NCBI GenBank assembly: GCA_030692565.1 | Contig: JAUYAO010000058.1 | Coordinates: 496,001-560,000 of the forward strand | Length of the DNA stretch: 64,000 nucleotides | DNA from: Nitrospira sp. | Lineage (GTDB): Bacteria; Nitrospirota; Nitrospiria; Nitrospirales; Nitrospiraceae | Direction: 5' to 3' | Shown here: positions 26,000 through 36,000 of the stretch, in pieces | How the letters are laid out: each line of letters opens with the position of its first letter | How positions within the stretch are numbered: position 1 is the first letter of the stretch | Program-made: the position numbers and the translations under genes | The notes under the pieces: model-generated | Seen by the model: only the letters and a program-made list of their open reading frames with translations | What the model was told of the DNA's origin: nothing | Databases searched by the model: none

Positions 26000-28144
26000 A
26001 TGAGCAACGGGGATCTGAACTGGATAGCGAACTTCATTTGGGGGATCGCGGACGATATATTGCGTGACCTGTATGTGCGTGGCAAGTACAGGGACGTTAT
26101 CCTGCCGATGACGGTTCTTCGCCGTCTTGATGCCTTGCTTGAGCCTACGAAGCAAGCCGTGCTCGACATGAAAAAGTCGCTAGACAAAGCAAAGATTGTC
26201 CATCAAGACCAGGCGCTCAGGCAGGCAGCGGGCCAAGCTTTCTATAATACCTCGAAGTTCACACTTCGCGACCTCAAGGCGCGAGCGAGTCAGCAGCAGC
26301 TCAAGGCCGACTTCGAGGCCTACCTGGATGGCTTTTCGCCGAATGTCCTAGATATCCTAGAAAAGTTCGAGTTTCGTAATCAGATTCCGCGTCTCTCCAA
26401 AGCCGATGTACTCGGCACACTGATCAATAAATTCCTCTCACCGGACATCAATCTCAGTCCCAATGCCGTCAAGAACAACGATGGTTCAGTCAAGCATCCA
26501 GGCCTCGACAATCACGCGATGGGGACAATTTTCGAGGAGCTGGTCCGGCGCTTTAACGAAGAGAATAATGAAGAGGCTGGGGAACACTGGACACCGCGCG
26601 ACGCCGTGAAGCTCATGGCGAAGCTGATCTTCCTGCCGATCGCGAGCAAGATCGAATCGGGCACCTATCTGCTCTACGACGGCGCCTGCGGGACCGGTGG
26701 CATGTTGACGGTCGCGGAAGAGACGCTGCAACAACTGGCGACAGAGCACAAGAAGAAGGTTGCCACGCATCTCTACGGCCAGGAGATCAATGCCGAAACC
26801 TACGCCATCGCGAAGGCCGACCTATTGCTCAAGGGAGAAGGCGACGCGGCGGATAATATTGTCGGAGGGCCGGAGTTCTCTACGCTTTCCAATGATGCAT
26901 TTCTCTCGCGGGAATTCGATTTCATGCTCTCCAACCCGCCCTATGGAAAGAGCTGGAAGAGCGATCTCGAACGGTTGGGCGGAAAGGACGGGATTAAGGA
27001 CCCGCGCTTTGTCATTCAGCACGCGGGCGATGCTGAATATTCGCTCATTACCCGGTCGAGCGATGGCCAGATGTTGTTCCTGGCTAACATGCTCTCGAAG
27101 ATGAAGCGAAGGACCAAGCTTGGAAGCCGGATCGCCGAGGTGCATAACGGGTCGTCGCTGTTCACCGGCGACGCCGGCCAGGGCGAGAGCAACATTCGCC
27201 GCTGGATCATCGAGAACGATTGGCTCGAAGCTATCGTCGCCCTGCCGCTGAACATGTTCTACAACACCGGCATCGCGACCTATATCTGGGTTTTGACGAA
27301 TCGGAAGCCTGAACATCGCAAGGGCAAGATTCAGCTCATCGACGCGACGCAGTGGTATAAGCCGCTTCGTAAAAACCTCGGCAAAAAGAACTGCGAGTTG
27401 TCCGAGGAAGAGATCCAGCGGACCTGCCAAACCTTTCTAGATTTCAAGGAAACCGAGCAGTCGAAGATTTTCCCCAACGCGGCCTTCGGCTATTGGAAAG
27501 TGACGGTCGAACGGCCGCTGCGTCTCCGCGTCGAGCTGGATGCAAAGTCGCTCGCTGTGTTTCGAGCTGCCTGCGAGGAAGAGGAAGAAGCTCCTGTGGC
27601 GAACCTCGTGGAGCGTGTCGCCGCTTTGCTTGGCCCCGGCCCCCATCTGAATTTCAATGCCTTCATAGATGAGGTCGAGGCCGACGCGGACAAGCACAAC
27701 ATTAAGCTGACGGCGTCACGGAAGAAACTACTCAAGGACCGACTGGCGAAGCGAGATGAGAAAGCTGCCGAAGTTATCAGCAAGATCTATAAGGCAGGGA
27801 AGACAAAGCCCGATCCGCTGCGAGGACTGTTCGAGACAACGATCAAAGGCAAACCCTGTCTCGTGGAATACGAGCCTGATAGCGATCTTCGTGATACGGA
27901 GCAGATTCCGCTGCTGGAGGAGGGCGGCATCGAAACCTTTCTTCGCCGCGAAGTGCTTCCCCACGTGCCAGATGCCTGGTATGACGCGGAGAGCGTCAAG
28001 ACCGGTTACGAGATCAGCTTCACCCGCTATTTCTACAAACCGCAGGCGCTTCGTACGCTGGAGGAGATTCGCGCCGACATCTTGGCCCTGGAGAAGGAGA
28101 CCGAGGGGCTTCTGGGTGAAATCATTGGGGTAAAGGGCAAATGA
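26000..28144 (+). CDS. hsdM: Type I restriction-modification methyltransferase subunit
   Basis: About 714 residues, longer than the usual 500-550. N-terminal HsdM helical domain is followed by the N6-adenine methyltransferase core: motif I DGACGTGGML at about 227 and motif IV NPPYGKSW at about 311. The C-terminal extension is Glu/Lys-rich. With HsdS it methylates the target site, and with HsdR it restricts unmodified DNA. ATG 26000 follows AAGGAT; TTG 25982 would add six residues. The stop overlaps the next gene (ATGA), so the whole operon looks translationally coupled. Confidence 0.93.
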   Translation: MSNGDLNWIANFIWGIADDILRDLYVRGKYRDVILPMTVLRRLDALLEPTKQAVLDMKKSLDKAKIVHQDQALRQAAGQAFYNTSKFTLRDLKARASQQQLKADFEAYLDGFSPNVLDILEKFEFRNQIPRLSKADVLGTLINKFLSPDINLSPNAVKNNDGSVKHPGLDNHAMGTIFEELVRRFNEENNEEAGEHWTPRDAVKLMAKLIFLPIASKIESGTYLLYDGACGTGGMLTVAEETLQQLATEHKKKVATHLYGQEINAETYAIAKADLLLKGEGDAADNIVGGPEFSTLSNDAFLSREFDFMLSNPPYGKSWKSDLERLGGKDGIKDPRFVIQHAGDAEYSLITRSSDGQMLFLANMLSKMKRRTKLGSRIAEVHNGSSLFTGDAGQGESNIRRWIIENDWLEAIVALPLNMFYNTGIATYIWVLTNRKPEHRKGKIQLIDATQWYKPLRKNLGKKNCELSEEEIQRTCQTFLDFKETEQSKIFPNAAFGYWKVTVERPLRLRVELDAKSLAVFRAACEEEEEAPVANLVERVAALLGPGPHLNFNAFIDEVEADADKHNIKLTASRKKLLKDRLAKRDEKAAEVISKIYKAGKTKPDPLRGLFETTIKGKPCLVEYEPDSDLRDTEQIPLLEEGGIETFLRREVLPHVPDAWYDAESVKTGYEISFTRYFYKPQALRTLEEIRADILALEKETEGLLGEIIGVKGK

Positions 28145-28707
28145 CAGTGCACAAGCACAACGAGGGCTTGAAGATAGCGAGATTGCTAATGGTGTTGAGC
28201 AGCATTTCTCCGCTGTTCATTCTTTGGGCCATTCGCGGCAATAAGCTTATCTCTGACGCGTATCTCTTCGCTTTGTGCGCCTTCATGGTGGTTGTGCCTA
28301 ACGTGTTTCTGTGGTTGCGAATTGCAACCGCAAAACGATTAAAAGAACAACGGGAACTCGTCGTCGGTAAGGCTGAGGATCATCGAGATCACCTTCTTGT
28401 GTATCTATTTTCCATGTTGCTACCCTTTTATGCGGCTGAATTGGCAACGTGGCGGGACTTAGCGGCCTTGCTGGTTGCACTCGCATTTATCGTCTTTCTG
28501 TTCTGGCATCTTAATCTGCATTACATGAATGTGCTGTTCGCTGCCCTTGGGTACCGCGTCTTCACGATCTACCCACCCTCGGATGCGAATCCCTTGAGCG
28601 GAAAAATAAGCCAGGTGCTTATAACTCGTCGAGTAGGCTTATCGCCGGAGCAACACATCAATGCCTATCGCCTAAGTGACACGGTCTATTTCGAGGTAAA
28701 TGAATGA
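28141..28707 (+). CDS. Four-helix membrane protein, KwaA-like
   Basis: A 188-residue protein with four predicted membrane helices at about residues 13-31, 37-62, 84-102 and 106-130. A soluble tail of about 50 residues (VFTIYPPS to DTVYFEVNE) follows. Start overlaps the hsdM stop and the end overlaps the next gene, each by 4 bp. The combination of a four-helix protein of about 190 residues directly followed by a DUF4868-type protein is that of KwaA-KwaB of the Kiwa anti-phage system. The KwaA call rests on topology, size and partner rather than on sequence motifs. Being inside hsdMSR is unusual. Confidence 0.6.
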   Translation: MTVHKHNEGLKIARLLMVLSSISPLFILWAIRGNKLISDAYLFALCAFMVVVPNVFLWLRIATAKRLKEQRELVVGKAEDHRDHLLVYLFSMLLPFYAAELATWRDLAALLVALAFIVFLFWHLNLHYMNVLFAALGYRVFTIYPPSDANPLSGKISQVLITRRVGLSPEQHINAYRLSDTVYFEVNE

Positions 28708-29624
28708 GTCTGAGCTTCGACTTTCAGAATGTCGTTATCACCGAGTTCGGAATAGGACAGGATGATGGAGCCGGTCAGGCTTTTGCCTTTGTGTCCGTTG
28801 ACGGAAATGTGCAGGGTGCTCTTCGTGAAATGTCTCAATCGACTTGGACTGCGATGCAGAAACAGGCCACGTCACCTAGTAAATATGAGCCTTCTGAAAA
28901 GTATTCAAGTTCCGAGCATGTGTATTTGCCTCTGGCTGATCAGCTCGCAGCACGCATGCATGATCTGCATACGGCCAATAATCTACCCGTGGATGGTCAT
29001 GCGCTTGGGAACCCGTCCGAGGTATTTTGCTACTTTGCACGATTCACAGACGGGCAGCAGCGACGTCTCACTGCGCTGAGAAGGGCGACGCAATTTAAAG
29101 GCGTGCTTAAGAGTCGGCTGATCCATCTCGTAAGTGATGCGTTGAAACTCGTCGAGGACAAAGTCTTCAAGCTCGATGTCGATTTCGACTTGCTCATTGA
29201 TGCCCACAATCTTCACATCCTTCGACCAAGCGGCTTCGAGTTTGTAAGTGAGCTCCAACAAGCAGTTCTTGCGGCGGTGCCCACGAACATTGAGGCAATC
29301 AAACAAGATTTAAAGTTCGTAGACTTTGCTACCATCGCAGAATACGCTGGCCAGCATCCGCGTGCAGCACGTTACTTGGCCTCTATTCGCGCCCAAAAGG
29401 AAACGAAGCAACTCGATAAAGGTTTGCTAAAGAAGCACTGTAAGAGAATGGGGATCGAGGTCAAAGAGTCTAAGAGCAAGCTAGGGGTCGATGGTGATGA
29501 TGTCATGCGATTCCTTGAAGTCTTGGACCGCCGTCAATTTGAATTGGAGCTTGTGAAGGGCAAACCAGAACGATTTAAGGCCGGTAGTCGATCACGGCTG
29601 CGTAACAGTGGCGGAGAAGCTTAG
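28704..29624 (+). CDS. DUF4868/KwaB-like protein
   Basis: A 306-residue soluble protein. The middle contains a DUF4868-like block: RRATQFKGVL, then VFKLDVDFDLLID, then LHILRPSGFEFV, the pattern of beta strands around a buried Asp seen in KwaB proteins. The end is basic (FKAGSRSRLRN). KwaB binds DNA and works with membrane-bound KwaA to block phage replication. The start overlaps the membrane-protein stop, and the stop overlaps the hsdS GTG start by one base. Assignment is from motif recall and gene order; a profile search would settle it. Confidence 0.65.
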   Translation: MSLSFDFQNVVITEFGIGQDDGAGQAFAFVSVDGNVQGALREMSQSTWTAMQKQATSPSKYEPSEKYSSSEHVYLPLADQLAARMHDLHTANNLPVDGHALGNPSEVFCYFARFTDGQQRRLTALRRATQFKGVLKSRLIHLVSDALKLVEDKVFKLDVDFDLLIDAHNLHILRPSGFEFVSELQQAVLAAVPTNIEAIKQDLKFVDFATIAEYAGQHPRAARYLASIRAQKETKQLDKGLLKKHCKRMGIEVKESKSKLGVDGDDVMRFLEVLDRRQFELELVKGKPERFKAGSRSRLRNSGGEA

Positions 29625-31057
29625 TGATCGCCGACCTCAAGCCTTATCCAGCCTATAAGGACTCCGGAGTGCCGTGGCTGGGGAAGGTGCCGGAGCATTG
29701 GGAGGTACGGCGAATCAAGACGCTATTCCGTGAAAAGGATGAGCGTAGCGCCACCGGTAGCGGCGCTCTACTTTCGTTGACCAGAGCGAAGGGAATCATT
29801 CCGCAAGCGGAGGCCTCGAACCGAATTGCGAGTGCCGAGGATCTATCGAAGTACAAGGTTTGCCGACCCGGCGATCTGGTGATGAATCGCATGCAGGCGT
29901 GGTCTGGAATGTTCGCGCTCTCGACTTACACGGGAGTGATAAGCCCTGATTACAGCATCTTTGGTACGATCGACAAATCTGACGTGAAGTTCTTTGAGCA
30001 TCTCTTCAAGACCCCGGCTGTTGTGGATCAGTTCGCGCAGCGTTCGAAGGGCATCGGGAGTGGCTTTAACCGCCTGTACACACCAGACTTTGGGGCAGTG
30101 CCTGCAGTCGTCCCACCTCTTTCGGAACAAGTAGCCATCGTGGGCTTCCTCGAGCATGCCGAACGGCGTATCAAGCGCTTTATCCTTGCCAAGCAGAAAC
30201 TGATCAAGCTCCTGGAGGAGCAGAAGCAGGCCATTATCTACCGGGCTGTTACCCGCGGGATCGATCCGAATGTCCGTCTCAAGCCTTCCGGCGTCGAATG
30301 GCTAGGGGAGGTACCGGAGCATTGGGAGGTATGGCAGATTGGTCATTTCTCTCGCGTTGGCAACGGGTCCACACCGTCACGCGGTAATTCAGCCTACTGG
30401 AGTGGCGGTTACTATCCGTGGCTCAATAGCGCATACGCGAACCAAGAGAGTGTCACGCAGTCGGATCAATTTGTCACCGACACTGCCTTGCGGGAATGCC
30501 ATCTTCCCATTGTCCCGTCCGGAAGCGTGTTGGTGGCCATCACGGGACAGGGCAAGACTCGTGGGAAGGCGACGGTACTTCGTATTGAAGCTACCATCAA
30601 TCAGCATATGGCTTTCATTACGCCGAAGGCTAAGATTGCATCTGCTGAATATGTACGGCTGGCCTTGCATGGCTCCTATGCGCAGCTCCGTTCAATCAGC
30701 GACGACTCCGGGAGCACAAAGGGTGCAGTGACTTGTGCTGATCTCAAGCACTTCAGATTGATTCTGCCGCCGCCTCCTGAACAAAACGTGATATTGGCAG
30801 CGGTAGAGAATGAAACTTGTGCGTGTAGCGCAGCCATCAACCGTGCGCATCGGGAGATTGCCCTCCTCCGCGAATACCGCACCCGCCTGATCGCTGATGT
30901 GGTCAGTGGGAAACTCGATGTGCGAGAAGCGGCGGCCAAGCTGCCGGAAGCAACTGATGAGCCTGAACTGCTCGATGACGCGGAGGCTCTGGCCGAGGGC
31001 GACGAGGAAACGGGAGACGTTGATCTCGATGCGGTGACCGAGGAGGCCGAGGCGTGA
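29624..31057 (+). CDS. hsdS: Type I restriction-modification specificity subunit
   Basis: A 477-residue protein built as two half-repeats, each opening with nearly the same segment: SGVPWLGKVPEHWEV (about 15) and SGVEWLGEVPEHWEV (about 222). Each half holds one target recognition domain followed by a conserved helix (QKLIKLLEEQKQAI in the first). It therefore recognises a bipartite target. The last 40 residues form an acidic tail. Translation starts at GTG overlapping the previous stop. The DNA encoding the two half-repeats is also similar, so recombination between them could alter specificity. Confidence 0.93.
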   Translation: MIADLKPYPAYKDSGVPWLGKVPEHWEVRRIKTLFREKDERSATGSGALLSLTRAKGIIPQAEASNRIASAEDLSKYKVCRPGDLVMNRMQAWSGMFALSTYTGVISPDYSIFGTIDKSDVKFFEHLFKTPAVVDQFAQRSKGIGSGFNRLYTPDFGAVPAVVPPLSEQVAIVGFLEHAERRIKRFILAKQKLIKLLEEQKQAIIYRAVTRGIDPNVRLKPSGVEWLGEVPEHWEVWQIGHFSRVGNGSTPSRGNSAYWSGGYYPWLNSAYANQESVTQSDQFVTDTALRECHLPIVPSGSVLVAITGQGKTRGKATVLRIEATINQHMAFITPKAKIASAEYVRLALHGSYAQLRSISDDSGSTKGAVTCADLKHFRLILPPPPEQNVILAAVENETCACSAAINRAHREIALLREYRTRLIADVVSGKLDVREAAAKLPEATDEPELLDDAEALAEGDEETGDVDLDAVTEEAEA

Positions 31058-32550
31058 CAACGGATCGTTCCAATGACTACTTCGTCGGCTTAGTGCGAGA
31101 GCTGCGCACGCTGCCTCGTGAAACCGAGTGGGTTGAGTTCAAGGTCAACAATTCGAACCCCGTTGAGATCGGCGAATACATCTCTGCGCTGGCGAACTCG
31201 GCTGCGCTGCTCGATAAGCCTCGGGCCTACGTTTTATGGGGCATCGAGGATGGCACAAGGAGAGTTGTGGGCACTACCTTTGAGCCCGCGACAGTCAAGC
31301 AGGGTAACGAAGATCTGGAACATTGGCTTACGCGCCTGCTGCAACCGCAGATTCCCTTCCGCTTTCACACCTGTGAGATCGATGGCGCTCGTGTCGTACT
31401 CCTGGAGATCGACAGCGCGCTGCATCAGCCTGTTCGGTTCAGTGGCGAGGCGTATATCCGGGTCGGCTCGTACAAGAAGAAGCTCAAGGACCATCCCGAG
31501 AAGGAGCGCGTCCTTTGGCAGCGCTTCACCGTCACCGCCTTTGAGGACGGCATGGCCGCGCAGCGATTGACAGGCGAGAATGTCCTTCAACTGCTGGCGT
31601 TTCCGTCGTATTTCGACCTCCTGCAGGTTCCGCTTCCGTCTGATCAGGCGGGCATTCTTGCTGCACTAGCAGCCGATGGGCTTGTTCAGCGGGCTGAGGG
31701 TGGCTCGTGGAGCATTACAAATCTTGGAGCAGTCCTGTTCGCCAAGGATCTGTCAAAATTCGATGGCCTTCGACGGAAGGTTGTGCGCATCGTTCAGTAC
31801 GCCGGGAAGGGACGCATCCTCACAACGAAGGAGCGGTCGATTGTATCGGGCTATGCAGTGGGCTTTGAACTGCTTATTCAGAGTGTTATCGCGGTGCTTC
31901 CGACAAATGAGGTGATTGAGCAGGCGCTGCGCAAGACGGTACCAATGTTTCCGCCGCTTGTCGTGCGCGAAGTTGTCGCGAATGCCCTCATCCACCAAGA
32001 CTTCTCGATCACGGGCGCGGGGCCGATGATCGAGGTGTTCGACGACCGCATGGAGATCACGAACCCTGGTCGGCCGTTAGTTCCAACCGATCGCCTGCTC
32101 GATCAGCCGCCGCGTTCGCGGAATGAGAAACTTGCATCGCTCATGCGAAGGGTCGGTATCTGTGAAGAGCGTGGCAGTGGCATCGACAAAGTTGTGTTCC
32201 AGATCGAGCTATTCCAACTTCCTGCACCGTTGTTTGAGGTACCGGGCGAGTCTATGCGCGTTGTACTCTTCGGCCATCGCGTGTTGAAGGATATGGAGAA
32301 GGCGGATCGTGTGCGCGCGTGCTACCTCCACGCCTGCTTGCGGTATGTGACTCGTCAGCCCATGACCAACACCTCGCTCCGGGAGCGCTTTGGGATTGAC
32401 GAGAGGAACGCGGCACTGGCTTCCCGTCTACTCAACGAGGCCATTGAGGCCGGGGCGATTCTGGTACGGGATCCAGAGGCTGGAACGCGGAATCGAACCT
32501 ATCTGCCGTTCTGGGCGGCAGTCTCCACAGCTAAGGAAGAGATTGCTTGA
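31054..32550 (+). CDS. AlbA_2 (Schlafen-type) and HATPase domain protein
   Basis: A 498-residue protein. Residues about 15-140 form an AlbA_2 domain (ETEWVEFKVN, NSAALLDKPRAYVLWGIED, EAYIRVGSYKKKL). Residues about 290-360 carry an HATPase_c_4 type segment (REVVANALIHQDFS, EITNPGRPL). A winged-helix-like C-terminus follows. The family is annotated as ATP-binding transcriptional regulator or RecG-like, and members such as RloA travel with type I RM loci. GTG start overlaps hsdS by 4 bp. A role as regulator or extra defence effector is inference. Confidence 0.8.
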   Translation: MTTDRSNDYFVGLVRELRTLPRETEWVEFKVNNSNPVEIGEYISALANSAALLDKPRAYVLWGIEDGTRRVVGTTFEPATVKQGNEDLEHWLTRLLQPQIPFRFHTCEIDGARVVLLEIDSALHQPVRFSGEAYIRVGSYKKKLKDHPEKERVLWQRFTVTAFEDGMAAQRLTGENVLQLLAFPSYFDLLQVPLPSDQAGILAALAADGLVQRAEGGSWSITNLGAVLFAKDLSKFDGLRRKVVRIVQYAGKGRILTTKERSIVSGYAVGFELLIQSVIAVLPTNEVIEQALRKTVPMFPPLVVREVVANALIHQDFSITGAGPMIEVFDDRMEITNPGRPLVPTDRLLDQPPRSRNEKLASLMRRVGICEERGSGIDKVVFQIELFQLPAPLFEVPGESMRVVLFGHRVLKDMEKADRVRACYLHACLRYVTRQPMTNTSLRERFGIDERNAALASRLLNEAIEAGAILVRDPEAGTRNRTYLPFWAAVSTAKEEIA

Positions 32551-33073
32551 TGGCTTGCTTTCCGGTAGCTCTTTCGCAACAACATGTGCCTCGTAACACA
32601 TTGAAAGGGCATAGCTTAAAGCTTCTGGCATTGCTTGATGGTTGCTTGATTAGAATGGGGTCTAATAAGCGGAACTGAAGGGCTGCTCCTTTGAAAGCAA
32701 CAAGTCAGAGGGTCCTTGATACTTGATGGCTATTTCTAGAGGTTGCCTGTAAGCACCGAAATAGGTGAGATGACGTGCTGCAGGAACTAAGACTTTCGAA
32801 TAGCATCGTCCATCCTTAGTACGAGGCCTTATCCCGAATAGACCATGACAGCGGCATCCCATGATTAAGCAAAGAGAAGTTTAAGAACAATAGTCTATTG
32901 CAGGTGGATTGCCCAACGCTTTGACGGAACAGGCTGTATTCCTTTGCTAAATGTCGGCGAATGACGACGTTCTAGCAAAGGACTTAACAAAGGAGTACTG
33001 GTCTGATCCGTAGTCTCAGTAGGAAATGATTGCTCTATGATGGGAGAGTGTGAGGGGCGGGAGTGATACCAGG
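32551..33073. other. Gap inside the RM locus
   Basis: About 520 bp between the AlbA_2 gene and hsdR. No convincing gene or RNA was found. It contains ACTTAACAAAGGAGTACTG near 32980 and may hold a separate promoter for hsdR, but no well-spaced hexamer pair was identified. Confidence 0.45.
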
Positions 33074-36000
33074 ATGAAGACCGACACCAGCGAGAAGGGC
33101 CTGGAGAGTCTTATCTTCGCGGCGATGACTGGTGTCCCGATTGAGCCTTCTTTGAAAGACCCAGTCGTCGGTCACCCCAAAGCAGTCTATGGAGGTAGCG
33201 GCTGGATTGCTGGTTCCTCTGACGACTACGACCGCGAGTTCTGTGTCGATCTTCCCCAACTTCGAACCTTTCTGATCGAGACCCAGCCGAACATCGCCGA
33301 GGCGCTTGATCTCGACCATGACAGCCCGACTCGGCGGAAGTTTTTGGCCCGGCTGCAAGGCGAGATTTCCAGGCACGGCACGATCCAGGTCCTGCGTCAT
33401 GGTGTGAAGGACGGGCCGAACCATATCGACCTGTTCTTCGGCACCCCTTCAGAGGGGAATGAGAAGGCGCAGGTTCTCAATGCGGCGAACCGTTTTGTGG
33501 TGACGCGACAACTACGGTATAGCCGTGACGAAACCCAGCGGGCGCTGGACCTCGGTCTCTTTATCAACGGACTCCCCATCGCCACGTTCGAGCTAAAGAA
33601 TAGCCTGACGAAACAGACGGTCGAAGACGCCGTGGAGCAGTACAAGCGCGACCGCGATCCGCGCGAGAAGCTGTTCGAGTTCGGCCGTTGTGTGGCGCAT
33701 TTCGCCCTCGACGATCACGAAGTGCGGTTCTGTGCTCACCTGAAAGGAAAAGGCTCCTGGTTCCTGCCCTTCAATCAAGGCTGGAACGATGGGGCCGGGA
33801 ATCCCCCGAATCCGAACGGCATCAAGACCGATTATCTCTGGAAGCGAGTTCTGACCCGCAACGGCCTCACCGACATCCTGGAGAATTACGCTCAGGTGGT
33901 GGAGGAAAAGCACGAGAGGACTGGCAAGAAGAAGGCCGTGCAGATTTGGCCGCGCTATCATCAGCTTGATGTCGTCCGGAGGCTTCTCGCGGATGCAAGG
34001 CAGCATGGCGCGGGCCAACGGTATTTGATTCAGCACTCGGCCGGAAGCGGGAAGTCCAATTCCATTGCCTGGCTCGGCCATCAGCTGATCGGCTTGCGTA
34101 AGGACGACACCCTCGTGTTCGAGTCGATCATCGTGGTGACCGACCGCCGTATTCTCGATAAACAAATCCGTGACACCATCAAGCAGTTTGCCCAGGTGGG
34201 GGCGACCGTGGGGCATGCCGAGCATTCTGGAGACCTCCGCAAGTTCATTGCCGAGGGGAAGAAGATCATCATCTCCACGGTGCAGAAGTTCCCGTTCATC
34301 CTGGAGGAAATCGGCAGCGAGCAGCGCGGGAAGAAGTTTGCGATCATTATCGACGAAGCCCATTCAAGCCAGGGTGGCCGCACCTCGGCCGCGATTAGCA
34401 TGGCGCTGTCGACTGCCGGGGCCGAAGAGGACGACGAGACGACGGAGGACAAGATCAACCGAATCATGGAGGCTAAGAAGCTCCTGCCGAACGCGAGCTA
34501 CTTTGCCTTCACCGCGACGCCCAAAAACAAGACGCTGGAGATCTTCGGCGAGGCGCTGCCGCCGGATGCCGAGGGGAAGGTGCGGCACCGCCCGTTCCAC
34601 AGCTACACGATGAAGCAGGCGATCCAGGAAGGCTTTATCCTGGACGTGCTCAAGTACTACACGCCGGTCGAGAGCTACTACAAGCTCGTGAAAAAGGTCG
34701 AGGGCGATCCGGAGTTCGACACGAAGCGGGCCAAGAAGAAGCTGCGTCGCTACGTCGAGAGCCACGATCACGCCATCCGGCTGAAGGCCGAGATTATGGT
34801 GGACCATTTTCATGAGCAAGTGCTGGCACTGAATAAGATCGGGGGGCAGGCCAGGGCCATGGTGGTGACGACTGGCATCGATCGGGCCATCGAATACTTC
34901 CATGCTTTCCGAGACTATCTGGCCGAGCGCAAAAGTCCGCACCATCCTATTGTCGCCTTCTCAGGCGAACATGACTACGGCGGGATGAAGGTTACAGAAG
35001 CCTCGCTTAACGGCTTTCCCTCAAGCCAGATCGCGGACAAGATTCAAGAGGACCCGTACCGCTTCTTGATTTGTGCTGACAAGTTCCAGACCGGCTATGA
35101 CGAACCCCTGTTGCACACGATGTATGTGGATAAGGTCCTCTCCGGCATCAAGGCGGTACAGACCCTCTCACGCCTCAACCGTGCCCATCCGCAGAAGCAT
35201 GACGTGTTCGTGCTCGACTTCATGAACGACAGCGACACGATCAAAGAAGCGTTTGCCGACTACTACCGCACGACGATCCTTGCCGAAGAGACCGATCCCA
35301 ACAAGCTGCACGATCTGAAGGCCGTGCTCGATGGGTATCAAGTCTACGATTCAGGACAGATCGGCCAACTCGTCGCGCTTTACCTGGGCGGGGCAGATCG
35401 GGATAAGCTCGATCCGATCCTGGATGCCTGCGTCGCTGTCTACAAAGAGCAGCTCAACGAGAATGGGCAAGTAGATTTTAAGGGAAAGGCCAAGGCCTTC
35501 ACGCGCACCTATGGGTTTCTCGCTTCCATTCTGCCCTACACCAACGCCGGGTGGGAGAAATTGTCGATCTTCCTAAACTTCCTTGTGCCCAAATTGCCGG
35601 CTCCAAAGGAGGAAGATCTCTCGAAGGGGATTCTCGACGCGATTGATATGGACAGTTACCGCGTTGAGAAAAAAGCGGTGATGAAGATTCAGTTGCCGGA
35701 CGAGAATGCCGAGATCGAGCCGGTGCCGACGAGTGGAGGCGGTCATAAGTCTGAGCCTGAACTCGACCGGCTCTCCAATATCCTCAAAGCGTTTAACGAC
35801 CAATTTGGCAACATCCCGTGGACCGACGCAGATCGGGTGCACAAGCTGATTACCGAAGAAATCCCCGCCAAGGTTGCCGCCGACAGCGCTTATCAAAACG
35901 CTCGCCAGCATTCCGACAAACAAAACGCCCGGATCGAACATGACAAGGCGCTGGCGAGAGTCATGACCGCCGTGCTCAAAGATGACACGGAGCTCTTCAA

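Noticed and set aside
32662-32862. A 66-codon minus-strand frame with a vaguely AP2-like segment (YFGAYRQPLEIAIKY)
   Set aside because: Similarity is too weak, and there is no ribosome site or partner gene.
33593-34945. Long antisense frames within hsdR
   Set aside because: They mirror the hsdR codons and have no supporting start signals.
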